A stretch of 37,216 bases of DNA from Sphingomonas turrisvirgatae (GTDB lineage: Bacteria > Pseudomonadota > Alphaproteobacteria > Sphingomonadales > Sphingomonadaceae), in the NCBI RefSeq assembly GCF_001721295.1, contig NZ_MDDS01000030.1:1-37216 (forward strand), in the 5' to 3' direction. Shown piece by piece: positions 33,041-37,216 of this stretch. Every line of letters starts with the position of its first letter. Position 1 is the first letter of the stretch. The translations under genes and the position numbers were made by a program. The notes under the pieces were generated by a model, which did no database searches, was not told the DNA's origin, and worked only from the letters and a program-made list of their open reading frames with translations.

Positions 33041-33713
33041 TGTTCTCGATCGTCCCGAGGCCGCGTCCGCGGCGGTGCAATCGTCCGCCTCGGCCCCGGC
33101 ACCCCGTGAGGACGCAGCCGGCGCGGCACCGCGCCGTCCGGTCGCGGACAAGGTGGATCGCCGCAAGCCGCAAGGCCTGCCCGTCATCGCCTATGTCGCG
33201 GTCGCGCTGGCGGTCGCGGTGCTGCTGTGGGGGGCGTGGGTGACCAAGCATCTCCTGGCCCCGCCGGCGACCGTGCCGATGGCGAGCGTGCGGCTCGAAG
33301 GCATCGTCTCGGAATATGTCCAGGCGCAGAGCCACAGCAACGGCCAGCCCCAACAGGTGGCCGCGCAGACCCAGGCCTTCATGTCGGCGCTCGACGACGA
33401 GATGAAGAAGGTCGGCGCGAGCGGCACCACCGTCCTCGTCGGCGAGGCGGTGCTGTCGAAGAACGTCCCCGATATCACCGACCAGATCCGCCGCGCGGTC
33501 TTCGCGCGCGTGCCGCTCCCCGCGGCCGCGCCGAACGCCCCGGCAGGTCCCGCGGTCGGTGCGATGCTCCCACCAGCCTCCGGGACCGTCGCGCCGGCCG
33601 CGCCAGGGACGGCGGTCCCGACCGCTTCCCCGTTCGGGCCTGCGCCGGTCTCGCCGGTCGAGGCGACGATCACCCAGTCCGCGCCGGGAGGGGTCGATGG
33701 CAGCGGCAACTGA
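33033..33713 (+). CDS. trbI: TrbI-like F-type transfer protein
   Basis: This 226-residue protein has a cytoplasmic N-terminus rich in Ala, Ser and Pro, one transmembrane helix (about 50-70) and a periplasmic part with MASVRLEGIVSEYVQAQSHS and MSALDDEMKKVGASGTTVLV. These fit the F-type TrbI family, which affects pilus extension and retraction. A long Pro/Ala-rich tail follows. It overlaps the next gene by 17 bp. The family call rests on layout, position and the helical pattern. Confidence 0.75.
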   Translation: MVDVLDRPEAASAAVQSSASAPAPREDAAGAAPRRPVADKVDRRKPQGLPVIAYVAVALAVAVLLWGAWVTKHLLAPPATVPMASVRLEGIVSEYVQAQSHSNGQPQQVAAQTQAFMSALDDEMKKVGASGTTVLVGEAVLSKNVPDITDQIRRAVFARVPLPAAAPNAPAGPAVGAMLPPASGTVAPAAPGTAVPTASPFGPAPVSPVEATITQSAPGGVDGSGN

Positions 33714-34290
33714 GGCGCTGGCGCGGGTCGGTCATGCGGCTCCCACGGCGGTTGACGTCGCCGGGGACCGCGCGGCCCGCAAGGCGCTGATCGTCAAGCG
33801 GGTTCGCCAGTGGAGCGCGGTCGCGCTGCTCGGGATCGTGTGGGGCGGCTACAACTCGATCGCGGCGTGGCGCGAGACCCACGCCTTCATGATAAACGCC
33901 AGCGAGAGCCTCCCCAACTGGGCGTTCTTCATCCAGCGCGGCCGCGTACCCGCGAAGGGCGACTATGTGTTCTTCGCGCCGCCCGAGGGCGAGCTGGTGC
34001 GCCGCCACTTCGGACCGGATTCGGGACCGTTCGGCAAGCGCGTGATCGGCGAGGCCGGCGCGCTGGTCGAGCATCGCGGGGAATGGGTCTATGTCGACGG
34101 CGTCCGCGTCGCCCACATGAAGCCGCGCTCGCGCTTCGGCGAAGTGCTGACGCCGGGGCCGGTCGGGCGCGTACCCGAGAGCTGCTATTATGTCGGCACC
34201 GCGCACCCCGACGGGTTCGACAGCCGCTATGGCGAGATCGGCTTTGCCTGCGCGAAGCAGATCATCGGCACCGGGACACCCATCCTGTGA
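33697..34290 (+). CDS. traF: TraF-type S26 signal peptidase
   Basis: From the ATG at 33697 (GGGAGGGG 3 bases upstream) the frame encodes 197 residues with one N-terminal membrane helix. A serine-lysine protease domain follows: the nucleophile is probably Ser71 in MINASESLPNWAFF and the general base Lys114 in FGKRVIGEAGA. This is the S26 peptidase TraF of RP4/sphingomonad-type clusters, not the unrelated F-plasmid TraF thioredoxin protein. It may process the TraA pilin. It overlaps trbI by 17 bp and traW by 4 bp (GTGA). Confidence 0.88.
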   Translation: MAAATEALARVGHAAPTAVDVAGDRAARKALIVKRVRQWSAVALLGIVWGGYNSIAAWRETHAFMINASESLPNWAFFIQRGRVPAKGDYVFFAPPEGELVRRHFGPDSGPFGKRVIGEAGALVEHRGEWVYVDGVRVAHMKPRSRFGEVLTPGPVGRVPESCYYVGTAHPDGFDSRYGEIGFACAKQIIGTGTPIL

Positions 34291-34946
34291 TCCGGCGCGC
34301 GGGCCTTTTCGGCGGAACGCTGGGCGTGGCGCTGGTTGCCTCGTCGTCCTGGCCGATCGTGCAGGGCGCGCTCGCAAAGGATCACGGCGTGATGGGCCAG
34401 ACCTGGGCGATCGCCGAGCCGGATCTGCTGGCGACGATCGACACCAGGCTCAAGACGCTGCAGGCCAATGGCGGCATCGAGCGGATGCAGACCGCGCTGC
34501 GTGAGAAGACCGAGGAGCGCGTGCGCAACCCGATCCCCGTCGCCGGCATCGGCGCGGTGCGCGAAAGCCGCAGCTGGACGTTCGACCCGACGATCGTGCT
34601 CGATCAGGATATCCAGGACCAGAAGGGCCGGCTCGTCGCGCGCGCGGGGCAGCGCGTCAATCCGCTGTCGTTCGTCGCGATGAAAACCGACCTCGTGTTC
34701 ATCGACGGCCGCGACGATGCGCAGGTCGACTGGGCGCTGAAGCGGTGGACCGCGCAGAATGCCAAGATCATCTTCGTCGCCGGCTCGCCGTTCAACCGCA
34801 TGGGCGAGAAGAAGCGCCGCTTCTTCTTCGACCAGCAGGGCAAGCTCACCAGCCATTTCGGGATCGCGCGCGTCCCCGCCGTGGTCGAACCGGCGGGGCA
34901 ATTGCTCAGGATCAGCGAGATCGAGATGCCGGGAGCGGGCGCATGA
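34287..34946 (+). CDS. traW: TraW, pilus assembly protein
   Basis: The GTG at 34287 overlaps the traF stop and gives 219 residues. A signal peptide (to near ALAKDHG) is followed by GQTWAIAEPDLLATIDTRLK, the TraW opening, then SRSWTFDPTIVLDQDI and a thioredoxin-like C-terminal fold (IIFVAGSPFNRMGEKKRRFF; HFGIARVPAVV). TraW is a periplasmic protein needed for F-pilus assembly together with TrbC and TraU. ATGA overlap with the following gene. Confidence 0.93.
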   Translation: MIRRAGLFGGTLGVALVASSSWPIVQGALAKDHGVMGQTWAIAEPDLLATIDTRLKTLQANGGIERMQTALREKTEERVRNPIPVAGIGAVRESRSWTFDPTIVLDQDIQDQKGRLVARAGQRVNPLSFVAMKTDLVFIDGRDDAQVDWALKRWTAQNAKIIFVAGSPFNRMGEKKRRFFFDQQGKLTSHFGIARVPAVVEPAGQLLRISEIEMPGAGA

Positions 34947-35230
34947 TGTGGCTCGACATGCTCAGGACGCCTATGGCCGCGCCCGAGACGCCGGCCCTCA
35001 AGGCGATGCGGCGCGCGATCCTGTGGTCGGCGATCGCGCTGGCGATCGCCATCTGCGCGTTGCAGCCGCTGCGCGCGGTGCTCGGCGCCGGGGCAGGGGG
35101 CGCGCTTGCCGGACTGGTGCTGGCGCTGGTCGTGCTGGTGCCGGTCTATGTGATCGCCAAGAACCGCGCCGATAACGCCTACCTTGACGCGAGCCTCGCG
35201 GCGCAGCCGGACGCGGAGGGCGCGGCGTGA
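34943..35230 (+). CDS. small two-helix membrane protein of the tra operon, unknown
   Basis: This 95-residue protein has two hydrophobic helices (about 26-45 and 52-73) and a short acidic C-terminus. It overlaps traW and traU by 4 bp each, so its translation is coupled to theirs. F plasmids have no clear counterpart at this place. I do not recognise a family; a role in channel or pilus assembly is inferred only from the tight packing. Confidence 0.72.
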   Translation: MMWLDMLRTPMAAPETPALKAMRRAILWSAIALAIAICALQPLRAVLGAGAGGALAGLVLALVVLVPVYVIAKNRADNAYLDASLAAQPDAEGAA

Positions 35231-36240
35231 TCCGCCGCCTGCTCACCCTCCTCGGCATGATCGCCGCGTTCGCGCTGCTGCCGGCGCCGGCGAGCGCGCT
35301 CCCGGCCAACTGCACCGGCAAGTTCGTCAACCCGATCACCGACGTCTGCTGGTCTTGCCTGTTCCCGCTGTCGGTGGGCGGCGCGCATATCTGGCCGGGA
35401 AGCCGACCCGACACCAAGAACCCGAGCCTGCCGGTCTGTGCGTGCGGTTCACCGATCCCGCGCATCGGCATCTCGATCGGCTTCTGGGAGCCGGCGCGGC
35501 TCGTCGATGTGACCACCAAGCCGTGGTGCTTCCCGAACCTGGGCGGGCTTCGCCTCAATCCGGGGCTCGATATCGGGCAGGGGCAGTATACCGGCCCGCT
35601 CATCAAGGGCGGTTCGACCCAGGCCAGCGCCAACTGGCAGGCGCATTACTACGTCTATCCCTTGCTCTACTGGATGGAGATCCTGACCGACTTCCTGTGC
35701 TTCGAGCAGGCCTCGTTCGACGTAGCCTACATGACCGAGATCGATCCGCTCTGGAACGATGACGTGCTGACCACGCTCATCAATCCCGAGGTCGCCTTGT
35801 TCAACAATCCGATCGCGGTCGCCGCCTGCGCGGCTGACTGCGTCGCGGCGAGCGCGAAGCTGCCGATCGACCCGATGTTCTGGTGCTCAGGCTGCAACGG
35901 CTCGATGTTTCCGATGAACGGCAACATCGCGGCGCACAATTCGCCGGTCCAGTCGTCGCGTCTCGCGGCCGAGCGACTCCTGTTCAAGATGCACCGGCAA
36001 GGGCTGGCCTGGGGCACCGCTGGATCGAAGGCGCTCTGCAACAAGTACGTCATGCCGATCCTGAAGAAGTCGCAATACCGCATCCAGATGACCAATCCGA
36101 CGCCCACGGTGAGCGGCAAATATGCCTGCTCGCCGATCGGCGCGACGACGCTCCCGCCCGACGCGGGCCGGGCCTTCCCCGTCAAGGGCGAGGACTTCGG
36201 CTACCTGCTCTGGCGCAAGCGCAACTGCTGCATGCTGTGA
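35227..36240 (+). CDS. traU: TraU, Cys-rich pilus assembly protein
   Basis: This 337-residue secreted protein has a signal peptide ending near ASALPANC. Its TraU family blocks are GKFVNPITDVCWSCLFPLSV, CACGSPIPRIGISIGFWEPA and PKTC-like Cys repeats, including CAADCVAASA and FWCSGCNGSMFPMNG. The many Cys pairs need the DsbC-like isomerase of the operon. TraU works with TraW and TrbC in DNA transfer and pilus assembly. ATGA overlap with the upstream gene and a 9-bp gap to trbC. Confidence 0.95.
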   Translation: MIRRLLTLLGMIAAFALLPAPASALPANCTGKFVNPITDVCWSCLFPLSVGGAHIWPGSRPDTKNPSLPVCACGSPIPRIGISIGFWEPARLVDVTTKPWCFPNLGGLRLNPGLDIGQGQYTGPLIKGGSTQASANWQAHYYVYPLLYWMEILTDFLCFEQASFDVAYMTEIDPLWNDDVLTTLINPEVALFNNPIAVAACAADCVAASAKLPIDPMFWCSGCNGSMFPMNGNIAAHNSPVQSSRLAAERLLFKMHRQGLAWGTAGSKALCNKYVMPILKKSQYRIQMTNPTPTVSGKYACSPIGATTLPPDAGRAFPVKGEDFGYLLWRKRNCCML

Positions 36241-36249
36241 GGACCTGAC

Positions 36250-36993
36250 ATGAAGAAGTTCCTCCTTTCCGCGCTCGCTATCGCCTCGGTCGGCACCGGC
36301 TGCGCGGTTCTCGCGCAGACCGTCGAGGGGCTCGACCTCGACGCGATCCGCGCGCGATCGGCGAAGTCCGAACAGGACGCGACCGCGCTCGTGAACGAGG
36401 TCGAGCGGCGCGGCGACGCGTTCCGCAAGGATGCGCAGACCGTGCAGGCGGTCGCGCTGGAGCAGATGCGCACGATCGACAAGGCGAGCCTGCCCAGGGG
36501 ACCGGCGGGCGCGGTCGACTTCGACGAGATGATCCAGGCCGCCTCGGCCAACCTCAAGGAGAACCAGGGCACCGCGCCGCAGTTCATGGTGTTCGTGTCC
36601 ACCTCGATGCCCGAACAGGCGCTGAAGCGGATCATTGCCGATACCTCGGCCGCTGGCGGCGTCGTGGTGTTCCGGGGCTTCCCCGGCAATTCGGGGAAGG
36701 CGTTCATCGCCGCGCTCTCCAAGGTGGTCGAGAAGGACCAGCAGTTCGCCTCGATCGGGATCGACCCGCGCCTGTTCCGCGCGTTCGATGTGACCGCGGT
36801 TCCGACGATGGTGGTCTCGTCGAGCGACTTCACGCCGTGCGACGGCCTCACCTGCAAGACGACGCCGCCTCCGTTCGATCGCATCGAGGGCAACGTCACG
36901 GTGCGCTACGCGCTGGAGACGTTCGCGGGCGAGAATGGCCCTGGCGCGCTGGTCGCACGGACCGCGCTCGCCAACCTCGGCCGGAATCCCTGA
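36250..36993 (+). CDS. trbC: TrbC, F-type pilus assembly protein
   Basis: This 247-residue periplasmic protein has a signal peptide cleaved near AVLAQT, a helical region (residues 25-80), and a C-terminal thioredoxin-like domain with MVFVSTSMPEQALKRIIADT, GGVVVFRGFPGN and DVTAVPTMVV. TrbC carries no CxxC in that domain, as usual. It acts with TraW and TraU. GAGGACCTGAC before the ATG supplies the ribosome site. Its stop is 3 bp before the traN start. Confidence 0.92.
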   Translation: MKKFLLSALAIASVGTGCAVLAQTVEGLDLDAIRARSAKSEQDATALVNEVERRGDAFRKDAQTVQAVALEQMRTIDKASLPRGPAGAVDFDEMIQAASANLKENQGTAPQFMVFVSTSMPEQALKRIIADTSAAGGVVVFRGFPGNSGKAFIAALSKVVEKDQQFASIGIDPRLFRAFDVTAVPTMVVSSSDFTPCDGLTCKTTPPPFDRIEGNVTVRYALETFAGENGPGALVARTALANLGRNP

Positions 36994-36996
36994 ACC

Positions 36997-37113
36997 ATGC
37001 GGGGGGGCCGTATCCTGATCGGTCTTCTGGCGCCGGTCCTGGCAGCGCAGGCGCTCGCCCAGGTCCAGTCGACCCAGCAGGGCCAGCAGGGCGTCGGGAC
37101 CGGGCATTTGTAG
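36997..37113 (+). pseudogene. traN: traN start, interrupted
   Basis: Directly after trbC, where F-type operons place traN, an ATG at 36997 opens a signal peptide (RILIGLLAPVLAAQALA) followed by QVQSTQQGQQ. The frame then stops after 38 codons. The remaining DNA reads as a Cys-rich TraN-like segment on the opposite strand, so only the first 27-30 codons seem to be genuine. TraN is the outer-membrane adhesin that stabilises mating pairs. Confidence 0.6.
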
Positions 37114-37214
37114 ACCTTCGTCGTGACCTGGCACGGACCGGACTGCGGATCGTCGAGGCACTCGTCACGCAGGAAGGTGCATTTCCCGCCGTTCTCCAGA
37201 TCGCTGCAATCGGA
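37085..37214 (-). pseudogene. traN: internal TraN-like Cys-rich segment in inverted orientation
   Basis: Reading leftward from the right edge, the frame gives SDCSDLENGGKCTFLRDECL and then DDPQSGPCQVTTKVYKCPVP. The five evenly spaced Cys and the C-x(8-9)-C plus VYKC pattern are typical of the TraN extracellular region. All other tra genes here read rightward, so this part is inverted relative to traN's start. The join is near 37075-37095. The rest lies outside the window. Confidence 0.6.
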
Positions 37215-37216
37215 CG

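Noticed and set aside
35887..37161. Leftward open frame of 424 codons across traU, trbC and traN
   Set aside because: It is in a different frame from the Cys-rich TraN-like segment and is antisense to traU and trbC. It shows no motif.
1..37216. CRISPR arrays, tRNA or rRNA genes, replication origin, oriT
   Set aside because: No regularly spaced repeats, cloverleaf-like sequences, rRNA sequence, rep gene or recognisable nick site was seen.

Overview
The window looks like accessory DNA, probably a conjugative megaplasmid or integrated conjugative element, from a GC-rich alphaproteobacterium, most likely a sphingomonad. This is inferred from the GC-rich coding style, the IS21/IS66/IS1182-type elements and an F-type transfer operon whose gene order fits those plasmids. 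No 16S rRNA, tRNA or replication gene is present to confirm it.

Region 1 (1-17.3 kb) is a copper/silver resistance island. It opens with an IS66 end that has cut a small membrane-protein gene. Next come a leftward pair, cueR and a persulfide-dioxygenase-like gene, and a leftward run: multicopper oxidase, DUF411 copper-binding protein, a divergent family 1 glycosidase, cysteine synthase and a single-cysteine peroxiredoxin. A small membrane protein is read the other way. After a truncated cation-diffusion-facilitator gene and an SRPBCC protein comes a rightward operon: a small Cys-rich secreted protein, a CusF lipoprotein, CusC, CusB with a fused C-terminal CusF domain, CusA, two small proteins and a MerT-like membrane protein. 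Four sites share a TTGAC -35 box, a 19-bp spacer with a CCTT..AAGG-type dyad, and a -10 position. This is the architecture of CueR-type MerR promoters, so all four blocks are probably one copper-induced regulon joining export (CusCBA), periplasmic oxidation (oxidase), metal binding (CusF, DUF411) and sulfur/peroxide chemistry (dioxygenase, CysK, peroxiredoxin).

Region 2 (17.3-23.9 kb) is a mobile-element scrapyard: a 38-bp Tn3-family terminal repeat and a transposase remnant, a large palindrome, an IS21 remnant (istA tail plus frameshifted istB), a 5'-truncated qorB-like reductase, an intact SDR, a serine recombinase preceded by repeats that resemble a recombination site, and an IS1182-family element that has cut the 3' end of a degenerate GGDEF gene. 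A small ribbon-helix-helix-like gene precedes the GGDEF gene.

Region 3 (24-37.2 kb) starts with a leftward helix-turn-helix regulator and a low-confidence hypothetical gene, then an AT-rich spacer with two direct repeats exactly 100 bp apart. From there runs a tightly packed F-type conjugation operon: traA, traL, traE, traK, traB, a dsbC-like gene, traV, traC, an unnamed membrane gene, trbI, traF (S26 peptidase), traW, another unnamed membrane gene, traU, trbC and the start of traN. Many junctions are 4-bp ATGA or GTGA overlaps. At the right edge traN is broken: its signal-peptide start reads on the + strand, while a Cys-rich TraN-like segment reads on the - strand, which implies an inversion junction or an assembly chimera.
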